DNA of 64,000 nucleotides from Ophioderma brevispina (taxonomy: Eukaryota > Echinodermata > Ophiuroidea > Amphilepidida > Ophiodermatidae), in the NCBI GenBank assembly GCA_023653785.1, contig JAMKCH010001700.1, positions 1 through 64,000 on the forward strand. Direction: 5' to 3'. The translations under genes were made by a program, and so were the position numbers. Positions 11,179 through 22,743 of the stretch are shown one piece after another. Positions within the stretch are counted from its first letter, which is position 1; every line of letters starts with the position of its first letter. The notes below the pieces were generated by a model, which was not told where the DNA came from, did not search any database, and saw nothing but the letters and a program-made list of their open reading frames with translations.

Positions 11179-12031
11179 TCGTTTACCCCTCACTACAGAA
11201 AATGTTGGACACAATTGGTAGTAGGTATGGACCCGCAATATGAACGCTAGTACTCTCAAAATCGTGGTGTCACTTTTTCAATAGGGGCCAATTTAAGGTT
11301 ACACAGGGGGTCAAACTTTTAAAATGCTCCAATCATGTTGAAATGTATGTCATATTGTCCGTCTAGTCATAAGGGTTCCAAAAATGTATAGTTTGTACCA
11401 TCTCTGACCATTGGTTTGGGTGTTATAGGGTGATGTTGCTCCAATTTTGGTAAAAAATGAAAGAAGTTGTTCAAGCTTAATTTGTCAAAATAAGGAATAG
11501 TTTGTACCATCTGCAATGCATAGTTATCATGTTATGCGACAAAATAGGTCATAGGGCAACATAATCCAATTGGTGTTGACCTTCTTTGACCCTTATCTCC
11601 GTACGTAAACATTTAACATAATCAAAACTATACTTTTTAGGAGTCCTCTTACCTCAGGCAATGATTTGCAAGTACTTAAAATATAATCAGATTAACTTTT
11701 AATGTTGACCCCTGTACAAATTGAGATTGACCTTTTTACCATATTAGTCATTTTTACCCTATAACTCCAAAACCAATGGTCGTAGGTGGTACAAACTATA
11801 CATTTTGGAATCATTATGATTAGATGGACAATATGGCATACATTTCAACATGATTGGGGCATTTTAAAATTTGACCCCTGTGTAAACTTAAATTGACCGG
11901 GGGAATGACCCCTATTGAAAAAGTGATACCACAATACCACAATTTGAGAGTACTCACTACCTAGCTTTGATGTAGAGGGTCCATTCTAACTACAAAAGGT
12001 TTTAAACCTTTTCTGTAGTGGGGGTAAACGA
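11179..12031. mobile_element. 850-bp element with ~300-bp inverted arms
   Basis: The left arm from about 11179 and the right arm ending at about 12031 are inverted copies for about 300 bp each. The termini read TCGTTTACCCCTCACTACAG and its complement. Other shared blocks are CACTTTTTCAATAGGGG, CCAATCATGTTGAAATGTAT, ATGTATAGTTTGTACCA and GACCATTGGTTT. The spacer is about 240 bp. No transposase is visible. It is a nonautonomous DNA transposon of foldback type by structure. A related segment lies at 56030-56290. Confidence 0.82.
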
Positions 12032-13014
12032 ATTCCTTAAATAAGTCCCTATGCTATTCTGCTCCTGCTCTACATGATATTCTTAAACAAATAGGGGTGA
12101 ATGTTTTAATATAATGTTGATGCATATTTTTCCAACAGAAATCAAATGGGTCATACCTCATTTGCATATTTTGTCAATTTATCAATTCGAAGACAGTAGG
12201 GGTTTGAATAATCTCAAAACACTGATAACGTTTCTGAGTTCTTAAGTTCATCTTGTACTTTAGTTGTCTGGCGTCTTCAATTAGGAAAAAACAAAAAGCT
12301 TAAGAGATAGTTGCTCATCTAAAGCCAGTGCTCATAAATCACGGGCTTTTCGCCATTAGGCGCGTAGCGGTAATGCCAGATTGTCATCTATAGCCCATCT
12401 TCTTTTACCATATTTGATAGCTTTCTGTCCGCTAGCTTTCAGGGTGTCACAAGCTCTGGCAACTATAGATAAAAATTGTGTCTAGCACAAGAAATAATGA
12501 ATATTCAACATGAAACAAATTAATCCGTGAAACGTACGATGGGTTGTTCCGCTCACGACTATGTACTAAACGTAAACTTTGATTTAATTTCCCACCCAGC
12601 CTGTCGAGAGTACCAACATCGACTCTGCGTGCATATGGGGAAATTAATTAGACTTTTTTTGCATACAAGAAAAGTTATTTCAAACAATAAACCTGAAATT
12701 TAGTGCGACATAGGAGAGTAGAGTATGACTATTATCGAGTCCGCGACAGAGCGACCTTTACTTGGGGTTTTAGCGAGGATACCGCGCGGACACTAATTGC
12801 CATTACTTCTGGATTGGATATTATATTATTCTTCTCAAGTTAATGTAAATATATGGGTAAAAGGTTCGGAGTATTGATATAACTAATATGAATCCTGGGA
12901 TTGTCAAAGAATCCGACTTTAACCTTTTCATCGCGAAAGGAAAATGTTCAATTTGTGTTTGAGAGTATGAAAGTGAAACGCATAGATATGTTTTAACGCA
13001 TAGATATGTTTTAT
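12032..13014. other. no gene recognised; one 18-bp tandem duplication
   Basis: Plain AT-rich sequence. AACGCATAGATATGTTTT occurs twice in tandem at about 12977-13012, directly beside the MITE at 13015. Confidence 0.4.
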
Positions 13015-13474
13015 TGTGGGCCGCCAGCTATAGCTGGCAGGACCACTTAGCAATCCGTTGTGTGTGTGTGTCACTAAAATGTCAAGTTTTTTTTTGCACC
13101 ATGGGATCCCTCATATGTTGATGAGGTCAAAGGTCATGTGCCGAGGTCAAAGGTCATGTGAGGTCAAATTGAAAAATAGGCTAAAATGTCAAATTTACCT
13201 CAATTGAAAAGTTGAAGTTCAATTGGAACCAAACTTCTGTCATAGGTGCACCATAGGATCCCTCATATGTTGATGCGGTCAAAGGTCATGTGTCGCGGTC
13301 AAAGGTCATGTGAGGTCAAATTGAAAAATAGGCTAAAATGTCAAATTGACCTCAATTGAAAAGTTGAAGTTCAATTGGAACCAAACTTCTGTCATAGGTG
13401 CACCATGGGATCCCTCATATGTTGATGAGGTCAAAGGTCATGTGCCAAGGTCAAAGGTCATGTAGCGGCCCACA
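13015..13474. mobile_element. MITE ending in TGTGGGCCGC/GCGGCCCACA with an internal 152-bp minisatellite
   Basis: The ends are the 10-bp perfect inverted repeats TGTGGGCCGC (13015-13024) and GCGGCCCACA (13465-13474). A small hairpin, GCCAGCTATAGCTGGC, sits just inside the left end. The interior holds 2.4 tandem units of 152 bp, starting at GCACCAT(G/A)GGATCCC (13096, 13248 and 13400). Each unit contains two copies of (A/C)GGTCAAAGGTCA. No coding capacity. Units differ by few substitutions, so the expansion is recent or homogenised. Confidence 0.85.
13127..13464 (+). promoter_or_regulatory. six DR1-type AGGTCA direct repeats inside the MITE
   Basis: AGGTCAAAGGTCA, or CGGTCAAAGGTCA in the middle unit, occurs twice in each of three units: near 13128 and 13146, near 13280 and 13298, and near 13430 and 13448. 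A further AGGTCA half site follows in units 1 and 2. This word equals the DR1 element bound by RXR/HNF4/COUP-type nuclear receptors. Whether it is bound is unknown; the motif is seen, the function is inference. Confidence 0.45.
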
Positions 13475-15178
13475 GCTTATATTCTATGAATATAGTGAGC
13501 GCGAAAGCCGAGAACCGCGAAATTCTAGTAATTAATATTACGAAAAAAGGATCTAACGTAACATATGTCAGCCCTTATTGCTTTTTGAGTGTTTTAGTAA
13601 ACAGAGCTAGCTGGTAAGAGAACAACTGATTAGCCCGTAGGAAATTATAGTCAATCTTAAAAGTTGTCCAAGTGATGCTACAGGCTTTAAGCAATCTCGG
13701 TTCACGCGTATTCACGAGTGTCAACAAAACGTCTCTGAACTTTACCATATTTAGGAGATCAAAACACTCTCGCTGAGATTACAAATCAACCGAAAGATTG
13801 GCCATTACATTACTTCTTTTTTGAAATCTTTCCCGCGAATTTTACTATCTACTGCATATCGAAATACCGTTTTCACCGAGGTTATCATTTTGATCTCAAA
13901 TTTGCCATTCATAATCGCAGGTGTACCACAGGCTATGAGTTTCAAGAGGTATTAATCGCTGCTTTTAACATCAGTTCATTTTTCAAGCACCTATTTTCGT
14001 TATAATAGATTTCTTAAATTAAAGCTGCAAATACACTTTAAAGTAAAATGGAAAGTGATTGTCAAAAGACAATTGACAAAACTAAAAAGGTTATACACTT
14101 TGCCTGTAAGCCCCTTTTTGATCCGATTAAGCCAATTTATCGCCATTAACCAGTCTCCTCAATTACAGACGCATTTAAATTAAGCTAAATTTTCTTCAAC
14201 TATTTTGGTTATATTAAGCCACCCATTTCAGTTTGCCGTTTGATTTATTTCAAACCATACCAATTTTCACTTTTCTTATATTCCAATTGGACTAATTTTA
14301 ATGTAAAGTGTTCAATTTTGCGCCAAATGTGACTTCCCCTATGATCGATTCAATTTCACACCATTTTGCAATGCTTTAATGCTATGAGAGTAACAGTTAT
14401 TTGTTATTGTATTGAATCTGCCAAAAAAATATTTGCTAATGAGAGTACAAGCTGGGGGAGAGGGACCGTGATATGTCAATGTGCGGTCTTATTTAAAAAG
14501 TACAAGGTGTTACTTGAATTGGATTATGATTTTGATAAAATTAAAAATGGTCATGTAGTGCACCAACCCACGGCACTTTATAACAACAAGTATGTGTCGA
14601 TAACAAAGGATAGACGCACCACACAACAATATTTCTTACAAAAGAAAAAAAATAAGATAAGTTAAAAAACCCTACATAAATCGTTATAGGAGAGGTTTTG
14701 GTTCTACAATATGAAAATGTGTGCAACATCTGAACATGAATGAAGAGCTACGATGCACCTTTAATACGGGATTATATGAAAGTTGTAACAAATTGTCAAT
14801 TTTTTTTTTTTTTTCATTTCGAATATACATCTGTGATACTGCTCTTTCTGCTGCTTATTTTTATTTAAAAATAATTCCCCAACTGCAATCTTTCGTCAAA
14901 TAGTAATCACTTATTTTCAAACCACTAACTGGGTGTGGCATATACCTACAATTGAAAAGACTCTACATTTCTGCACGCAAACCGCTATTTCCGATTCACT
15001 ATTATAAAATGACAGGAAAATGCCCCTTTAAGCAAATGATATGTGCGAAGGCGTACTCTTCCGGATCGCTACATTCTATCGACTGTATTCGATCGCATGG
15101 TTATAAACTTAATGATTATTAGGAGTCGGTATCGGTAGGATGGCCTCTATTGGTCATGAAAGTTGTTTCTCTCTCGGA
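13475..15178. other. no gene recognised
   Basis: AT-rich DNA. The 99-codon plus frame at 14366-14665 has no recognisable motif. Possible TTAA-type element ends are GATGCACCTTTAA near 14751-14763 and GGAAAATGCCCCTTTAA near 15015-15031. A T-run lies at 14800-14813. Confidence 0.35.
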
Positions 15179-16822
15179 AAATTCAAGTGGTATGTCGCAA
15201 ATGTCATGCAGTGGTTGCTGTTAAAGTGTCCATCCCTGTCGAATTCATTGGAATTTCTGCTGAAGGCCGTTCCGAATTTCTGTATTGAAAGCTTTATGCA
15301 TATGTCGATTTGTGTTGGACTTATTTTACCAGGGACTTGTAGCAGGAGCGCGCACACCGACATTCCGACTGATTAAAAATGTCTCTTTTTAGTTCCGTCT
15401 GTCTTGTAGAAGATAGCTGTCTTCGATTCACTTCTAGTCTCAATTCATCGTCGATCGACATGAAAAAGAAACATTTAGCAGGATTCCAAGATGTTCCCTA
15501 GAGTGTGATAATGGGGACATCTTAACATGTTTACGATATAAACATGAGAAAATTGTCGGTCCAGACTTTTGTCCTAGCTAGTTGGATTGATAGAATCACG
15601 ACTATCAAGGATTTGTACTTAATTGCCATTCATTAAGCAACATACTTGAAACAGGAAGTGTCACCATCGACTCACGTGGGGGACAACAAACAACACCCAT
15701 GAGAAGGAAAACCCCCTAAGGACTCGACTTCATTTTACTTGATTTAGAAGAAAACATAGAGAATTCGAGTCAATTTCGAGTTTCCTGTAATTTGATATGC
15801 AACGCATTACAACGCATGGTAGGCAACAAATCACAACTGTGAAAATTGGGTTTCAAGGCTTCTTAGACCTATGCTGACCATATTTTGTTTTTGTTCGAAA
15901 AAAAATCTACGTGAAAGTTCCGCAAAATAGTGTATGGATCATATGCGCGAAATTATCAGAAGCTACCGAAAAAACGCCTTTCTGAAGCTTGTAAATTTTA
16001 AGTTATGCGTTCCGAAATATATTTTCCATGGAGTTTCGTTTGACCCCTGATCTGAAAGCTTCTTAACCACTCTTAGATCTTAACGTCTGCCGATTGAGAG
16101 TATGGAAAACCTCTGTGATGTTTCCAGTATACGTAACACATATATGGGGGAATGGGGGTAAAAGAATTTTTGGGTTGTCGCTTTCTTATCAAAAATAGGA
16201 TGGAACGATTCGACATGTTAGTTTCTAAAGGGAGAAAAAAAATGCAAAAGTTTGTACAATGTGCTGAGTATGATGCAAAACCTATTGTAAATTTCTATGC
16301 AAGTATGAACACGCCTGTTTTTTGCCCTACACAACTTTATTTGAACTCCAAAATAACTAACGGTTGTCTAAAACCGCCCTTTTCGTATTTATTTTTAGCC
16401 TACAAAAAACCTCGGCCGCGTGAGAAGAATGCGTTTTTAACATTTCGTTCAAAGAAGGTAAGTGTTATATTGTATACTGTCATTCTTCAATGATGGGACA
16501 TGGCCTTTTCGCTCTCACGGCTAGGCGGCGACGCTTAATCATGTGGTCACACCCCTGTTTCACGTTGCATTTTAATGGCCTTAAAAGTTCGCTCGCCAGT
16601 AATTAGACTTGACTAAAACTGCTCACTACTGACTCAACATGGTGGATAAATTCTGCCACTGTACATGTGTGTGCCTTGCACGAGACAGGTCTAACCTTGA
16701 GAATGGTTACATTTCTAAATCTATTTCCTTGAGTTGGAAACAATGCGCTCATTCGCTCACCAAGCTTTGCCGTGATATATACTGTCCATGATATACTTCC
16801 ATTCAGTGGCCTAATCCTGAAA
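15179..16822. repeat. tandem duplication, unit 1 (1.64 kb)
   Basis: This unit aligns end to end with 16823-18467. Matching landmarks include CATATGTCGATTTGTGTTGG, CCTAGCTAGTTGGATTGATA, TTCTATGCAAGTATGAACAC, AAAAACCTCGGCCGCGTGAG and CGGCGACGCTTAATCATGTG. Differences are mostly one-base insertions and deletions, which break every open frame between the copies. The 113-codon frame at 16152-16493 is not preserved in unit 2. No gene or transposon motif was recognised. Confidence 0.88.
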
Positions 16823-18467
16823 ATTCAGTCGTATGTTGCCAATGTCCATGCATGGTTGCTGTTTACAGTTGTCCCATCCCGGCGAATTTCACTTAATTTT
16901 TCGGCTGAAGGCGCGCACATATTTTCTGTAGTGAAACTTTATTCCATATGTCGATTGTGTTGGCTTATTTTAACCAGGGAATTTTTGTAGCAGGGCGTCG
17001 CACACCGAATTCCCGCATGACTAAAATATTCTTTTAAGTGCAGGCCTGTCTTGAGAAGATAGCTGTCTCGATTCAATCTTCGTCCGCAATCATCGTCTGA
17101 TAATACAGAAAAGAACCTTTTAGCAGTCCAAGATGTTGCCTGGAGTGTGAGTAATGGGGAAATCTTAACTGTTTACTATATAAATCAGAGAAACATTGTC
17201 AGTTCCCGACTTTTTTTGTCCTAGCTAGTTGGATTGATAGAATCAACTATCAGGATTTGTACTTAATTGCCATTCATTAAGCAACATACTTGAACATGAA
17301 GTGTCACCACGACTCACTTGGAAACAACACCACCCATACGAGAAGAAACCCACTAAGTAATCGACTTCATGACTTGATTTAGAAGAAAAATAGAGAATCG
17401 AGTCAATTTCGATTTTCCTGTAATTGGTGCTATGCACGCATTTACAGACGCATGGTAGGAAGAAATCACAACTGCTGAAAATGAGTTTTCAGCTATGACT
17501 CTACTGAACATATTTTTGGTTTTGTTCGAAAAAGACTCTACGTGAAAGTTTTGGAAAATAATGTTAGGATCATATGCGAATTTATCAAGAAAGCTATACT
17601 GGCAAAAGACGCCTTTTGGAAGCCTTGTAATTTTAGTAAGGGTTCCCCGATATGATGTTTTCCATGAGTTTTCGTTTTACCTTATCTACAAAGGCTGCTT
17701 CAGCCCACTCTTCAGATCTTAACGTCTGCGATTGAGAGTACTAGTATTAAACACCGCTGGGATTTTTCCATATACGTAATCACATAATAGGGGGTGTGAA
17801 ATGTAATTTTTTGGTTGTCGCTTCTCTTCTCAAAATCGAATGGAACGATTCGAAAAGGTTAGGTTTCTAAAGGGAAAATGGCAAAGTATTGTACAATGTG
17901 CTGAGTATGATGCAAAACCTATTGTAAATTTCTATGCAAGTATGAACACGCCTGTTTTTTGCCCTATCACAACTTTATTTGAACTCCAAAATAACTAACG
18001 GGTTGTCTAAAACCGCCCTTTTCGTATTATTTTAGCCTACAAAAAACCTCGGCCGCGTGAGAAGAATACTTTTTAACATTTCGTTCAAAGAAGGTAATAG
18101 TGTTATATTGTATACCTGTCAATTCTTCAAATGATGGGACATGGCCTTTTCGCTCTCACGGGCTAGGCGGCGACGCTTAATCATGTGGTCACAAGCCTGT
18201 TTCACGTTGCATTTTAATGGCCTTAAAAGTTCGCTCGCCAGTGAATTAGACTTGAACCTAAAACTGCTCACTACTGAATCACACGGTGTATAAATGCTGC
18301 AAATGCACATGTGGGTCCTTGCAACAGGTCTAACCTTGATAAATGGTTACATTTCATAAATCTATTTCCTTGATGTTTGAAATAATGCGCTCATTACGCT
18401 CACCAGAGCTTTGCCGTGATATATATAATGTCCATGATATAATTCATTCAGTGGCCTAATCTTGAAA
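16823..18467. repeat. tandem duplication, unit 2 (1.64 kb)
   Basis: Second unit of the duplication. The junction is clear because both unit ends carry GTGGCCTAATC(C/T)TGAAA (ending at 16822 and 18467) and are followed by different sequence: ATTCAGTCGTATG versus GGTTTCCAAT. Indel-rich relative to unit 1. Confidence 0.88.
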
Positions 18468-18909
18468 GGTTTCCAATAAGACATTGTAGTCTGTAGTCTA
18501 CATTGTAACTTGGGTAAGGATGAGGGAGTCATTTTTACATTAGTTAGTGACCTTTTTGGTATTCAAATTCGTCACAAAGTATGAAGATTTGTCAGAATAT
18601 GTGTAGTTTGGGCCTAGGTGAGGGGAGGTTGCGATTAGTTACAGAACAAATTAATGCAGCTTTTAATGAAAACCTATTTTTGAACCGCCCTCGTCACCCT
18701 TGAACTCTATGTTTATTGCTGTCACTCAATTTCTAGGCAAACGTATGATAAACTGCGATAATTTTTGCAAATACTTTGAAGTTCTGATGTTACGCTATAT
18801 GTTGACATTTTTTCATGTAGGCGAAAATACTTACTTGATGTAAATAACAAATGTCAAATGTATGACAAATTATGTTAAATTCTTGCATTGCAAATTAAAA
18901 ACCTTAACA

Positions 18910-19669
18910 CTTAACTGCATAAGGGGGTTCCCAGGGACCCATTTTTTGTTTTTCAGCCGGCGATTTTTAACGCTGCAATATATTTGGTTTATATTTTTTG
19001 TATTCGTCTAACTTTTAGTTGCGCTTACATTGGTGCAAAAATAATTCAAATCCATCGCGTCGTTGTTGCGTTAATTAGCATTGGGTCCCTAGGAGCCCCC
19101 TTATGCACTAACGGAAGTGCCCATAACAAAAATAAAAAATCTTATTAGATTTACTGTGATTCTGATTTTCATAATGCATACACCTAGTGACATAAACAAA
19201 GTAAATAATTAATTTTAAAAATCTTGCAAAGTATAGTAGGCCATTGGAGCCATAATATAGCGGTTTACTGTAGGAACCTATGGTAAATTATACAAGTAAC
19301 CCTAAAAAATATAAAATGGCTTGAGACATTTATGTTTGTGCTTAATATGGTAAATATAGTTCATTCTTCACCAATTAAAGCAATCAGCACAAGTCTAGGT
19401 GAAACAATGCCGTAGAAAATGCAGAAACAAATTAGTGTCTTTTTCGCACATTTTGACGCAAAATTAAAATCAATGTTTTGCCCCTAATTTTCTTACTGAA
19501 CAACTTTCTTCAGTTTTATTTCTTTATTGTAGATGTCTTTGAAGCCTTCTAACATGTGGTGGCTTTCATCTAAAAATCCTTTAGGAAAGTGGTTATATTA
19601 GGGGGGTCCCTAGGACCCCCCCCCCCCCGTTATGCACTAACGGAAGTGCAAACCCCTTATGCAGTTAAG
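18910..19669. mobile_element. MITE-like element with CTTAACTGCATAAGGGG ends and a nested internal copy
   Basis: Terminal inverted repeats CTTAACTGCATAAGGGG (18910-18926) and its complement (19653-19669). The left end continues GGTTCCCAGGGACCC. An inverted version, GGGTCCCTAGGAGCCCCC then TTATGCACTAACGGAAGTGC, occurs at 19083-19120. A second version occurs at 19600-19650, with a run of 14 C. The arrangement suggests one element inside another, or an internal duplication of the right end. No coding sense. Confidence 0.7.
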
Positions 19670-19731
19670 TTTTAATGTTCATCCACGTTTTGGCATTTTC
19701 ACGAGAAAGATCCTCAGTTGAAATACTTTTC

Positions 19732-19971
19732 TCACCATGGTAACACCCTCTCTTTCAATACTTTCTCACTGAAACACCAGACGAGTGTTCTGTCAGTACG
19801 ACGCGTTTGTCGATAGTCACCATATCGAAACTTCGATAGTAACAGTTTTGAACTCCCCTGTACGTGATCCGCTCCTTCCTCCTTATTCTGCATACGGGTC
19901 TGAATGACTGAAAGCACGTCCAAGAAAACAGTCGGAAGAGAACTTATGGCTATTATACATATGGAACACAA
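19732..19971 (-). CDS. possible host exon, unrecognised protein
   Basis: A minus-strand frame of 79 codons with more balanced base composition than its surroundings. Inside it a good acceptor is visible: a pyrimidine-rich stretch ending GTGCTTTCAG with the exon starting near 19924. After the frame's coding part there is a donor-like CCATG|GTGAGA at about 19736-19742. The candidate exon would read IQTRMQNKEEGADHVQGSSK and continue to VLKERVLP. If the longer frame is used, it starts with a hydrophobic segment. I do not recognise the family. A chance open frame is a real alternative. Confidence 0.25.
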   Translation of the reverse strand: MCSICIIAISSLPTVFLDVLSVIQTRMQNKEEGADHVQGSSKLLLSKFRYGDYRQTRRTDRTLVWCFSEKVLKERVLPW

Positions 19972-20421
19972 CAGAACTGGCCATTTATTCGTGTATAATT
20001 GGCATGAACGTGCTCTTATTCATGATTCCCAAATGCCGGAGACTAGTCTTATTGAATTTCAGATTTGACATGCTTCCATAAATATATCCTTTGAAGAAAA
20101 GTGCTCCTAAACTCCTAAAATCAGTTAAATTTTTCGCTTGCCTTTAATTGCAAATAAAGAAAAATATTCAAAGAACGTATAAAGTTTTCTCTGATGAAGA
20201 AAGATACGATTGTTCCAATAAAAATTATGTGCGGTAAAGAAGACGAAACAAAAGTGAGAACCCATCTAATTTTCAACCTTTGGAAGGTCCTATTAGGAGG
20301 CCAGATGTGTTCTAAGCCTGACGGTTGTCATGTTTATATTATTGCGTGATGAACTGCATTTTATTACGTTGACCATATCAAGATGGTAATGTACAGATCG
20401 TCAGAAAGTTCGAGTAATCTA

Positions 20422-20782
20422 CACTGTTAAAAATTTCCGTAATTAAGGGCAAACAGATTTCCGGAAATTTAAGGAAAAATGCTGTTTTAGAAAACACTAA
20501 AAATAAAAAACAAAAAACATGAAAAAATAGCTAAAAAGTTAATTTACGGAAATATTCAAAAATTTGGCCAGCAATAGAATATTTCCGGACTTTTTTTTTG
20601 TTCCGTATTTAAATTACGGCAAAATTCTGTTAAAATACCTATTTTTTTCCAAATAGAGACAAATTTGTAAAATTTATGTCAAAGTTCCGTTAATGAAAGA
20701 AATTTATGTAATTTACCCTCAAAATGATGGAAATACTGCATGCCAGAATTTCCGTAAATTTACGGACAGTTTTTTAACAGTG
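20422..20782. mobile_element. 361-bp MITE, CACTGTTAAAAA ends, TA target duplication
   Basis: Left end TA|CACTGTTAAAAATTTCCGT at 20420; right end complementary, TTTTTTAACAGTG|TA, ending at 20784. The interior is AT-rich with repeated TTTCCG and TACGG words on both strands. TA duplication suggests mobilisation by a Tc1/mariner-type transposase (family knowledge). Related degenerate copies are at 21233-21615 and 36934-37365, and related ends at 46246-46548, 57206 and 58196-58412. Confidence 0.85.
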
Positions 20783-21232
20783 TAGGTTTTTACCATTAAA
20801 TATGTGCATTCGTCTTACACAACTGAATGTCATAGGGCTATCCGTAGATCTAAACCACAATGATGTGTTTTAGTTTCCTACGCGCCAAGAATGTCAATAG
20901 TCTTTTGGATGCTGAAAGTTTAAGAATGGTCTGGTGATTGTTGATTTTTATGAGATTTGCGATGTCTAATTACTCTTTTTTCTCCTCCCACTACCTCTCT
21001 CCCAGCAGCCTCCCCCTTCCCTTTCTACCACATACCCATGCTATGGCCGCAATTTCCTCGTTCTTAATTGTCTACTTAACCCTTATTTTTTCCGTTTGCC
21101 CTGAGGAATTACATCTTCGAAACAATACCTTATATGACCTCTGGTAAATTGTTGTTTGATTTCATGTGCTGTATAATATTCTTATCTCAAGAAAAGATCC
21201 AGGCACTGGAAACAGAATCAAAGTCATGTGTG

Positions 21233-21615
21233 ATACATGTTAAAACTTTCCGTAAAATTAAGACAGAAAAAAGCTTTCCGTAAATTACGGAAAAAAATCT
21301 GTTTTAGAAAAACAATAAAAATAAAAAACAAAAAACATAAAAAAATAGCTAAAAATGTAAGTAGGAAATAGTTCAAAAATTTCTGGCAGCAAATTTCCGG
21401 ACTTTTTTTTTGGTTCCGTAATTTAAATTACGAAAAATTCTGTTAAAATACATATTTTTTTCCATAATGAGACAACTTTCTGTAAAATTACTGTCAAGTC
21501 ACGTTAAGTGACAGAACTTTCTGCTATACATTACCTTAAAAATTGGACTGGAAATTAACTGCATGCCAGAAAGACGTTAACGTAAACTTTACGGACCTCT
21601 TTTTTCACCAGTGTG
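21233..21615. mobile_element. degenerate second copy of the CACTGTT MITE
   Basis: Aligns with 20422-20782 through AACTTTCCGTAAAATTAAG, AAAAATAAAAAACAAAAAAC, AATTTCCGGACTTTTTTTTT and CTGTTAAAATAC. It is diverged, with many one-base changes, and the ends are damaged (right end ...CACCAGTGTGTA). Confidence 0.75.
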
Positions 21616-22284
21616 TAAAGTTGTTAAAACGGCGTTTTTCTAAGCAACCTGCGTTATGCATTTGGGTCAGGACTTAGCTTGGCGGGAAATGGTAAGCAGA
21701 CAGGTGGGCGCTGTATGCCCCTGCGCTGTTAAACCCACGCGTGATGCAGACGACACATGCATGTTCCATGAATCAATTTTTGTGATGGGTTTACATGATT
21801 CTAGGCATGTCAATGATTATTTCATTCGAATATAATATCCTTGAAGGAATATTGGAAGCGATGGAATCGGATCACCCATAGACTCAGTGAGGTTTTCTTT
21901 CGGAGACTAGCCGGAACCCAGATTGAGAAGATTGTGGACAATTGTAATTAACGATGTCTGGAAGGATAGATAAACTGCTTAATTCAAAGCTAGAGTACCA
22001 TGCAGTGTACTATGCTGGGTTTGTTAAAACCGATATCAGACAATCTGCAGACCCACAAAACTGCTGATTTCTGTGGCTCAAATCACTCCACTACTAAGAA
22101 ACATAGAGGGACACACGTTTTAGGAACAGTACCCTAATCAGCCTATCCAGATAACCCAACGTAGCTGGACCAGCTCCTGAGTTAACTTATGGATTAAAAA
22201 GGCAATAACCGACAAATTGCTTGCCTTCAAATATTATTTGTTACCGAGGAAGCTGGAACCCAAAAAGGCACACGAACGAAAGAT

Positions 22285-22674
22285 TTGTTGAACGATATAG
22301 AGTTTTACAGAGTTAAGCATCGGCGACGAAACGATTTTCAAAGTGCCAATTTATCTGAGCAATTTTCAATCATTTACTATCGTTTTTTCTATGGTAAGCC
22401 CAACGTGTATCATCAATCAATTTTGAAAAGTGGGGCTTCACTTTCAATAGTGGAGGGCCATGGGGCCCCTGCCCAAGTTCCTACCCCGGTTCCGCAGCCG
22501 TTGGGGTTAACACCATTGATCAGAGCGATAAAAGGCCAGCGTTGCTTCCTAAAAGCAGAGAATGGGTTCCAAAATCCAAGAGTTGCTACTAAGGTTAGTG
22601 ATCATATTGCCGTCATTAATGGGAGTTTCCGTAACGTGATCCATCTGACACACTTTTTTCTGGCACACTTATGA
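22285..22674 (+). other. 129-codon open frame of unknown status, probably repeat-derived
   Basis: An open frame with a GC-rich centre (GAGGGCCATGGGGCCCCTGC, about 22452-22475). No recognisable domain; the last part runs into the hairpin at 22662. A donor-like AAG|GTTAGT is at 22590. I regard it as more likely part of a DNA-transposon remnant than a gene, on composition only. Confidence 0.2.
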
Positions 22675-22743
22675 ATTCGGAAACCCTTCACAGAATAAAG
22701 CACATGTTTATTCCGTTAAGGTTTCCGAATTCATAGGTGTGTC
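22662..22743. mobile_element. hairpin element, ~37-bp arms
   Basis: Arms GGCACACTTATGAATTCGG...(22662-22699) and its complement (22707-22743) with a 7-base loop. The same arm sequence builds the longer hairpin at 31356-31503, so this is a mobile or repeated family. Confidence 0.8.

Noticed and set aside
13096..13464. CRISPR-like regular repeat
   Set aside because: 152-bp units without spacers inside a MITE in a eukaryotic genome; this is a minisatellite.
16152..16493. 113-codon frame in tandem unit 1
   Set aside because: The matching part of unit 2 is broken by indels and there is no recognisable domain.
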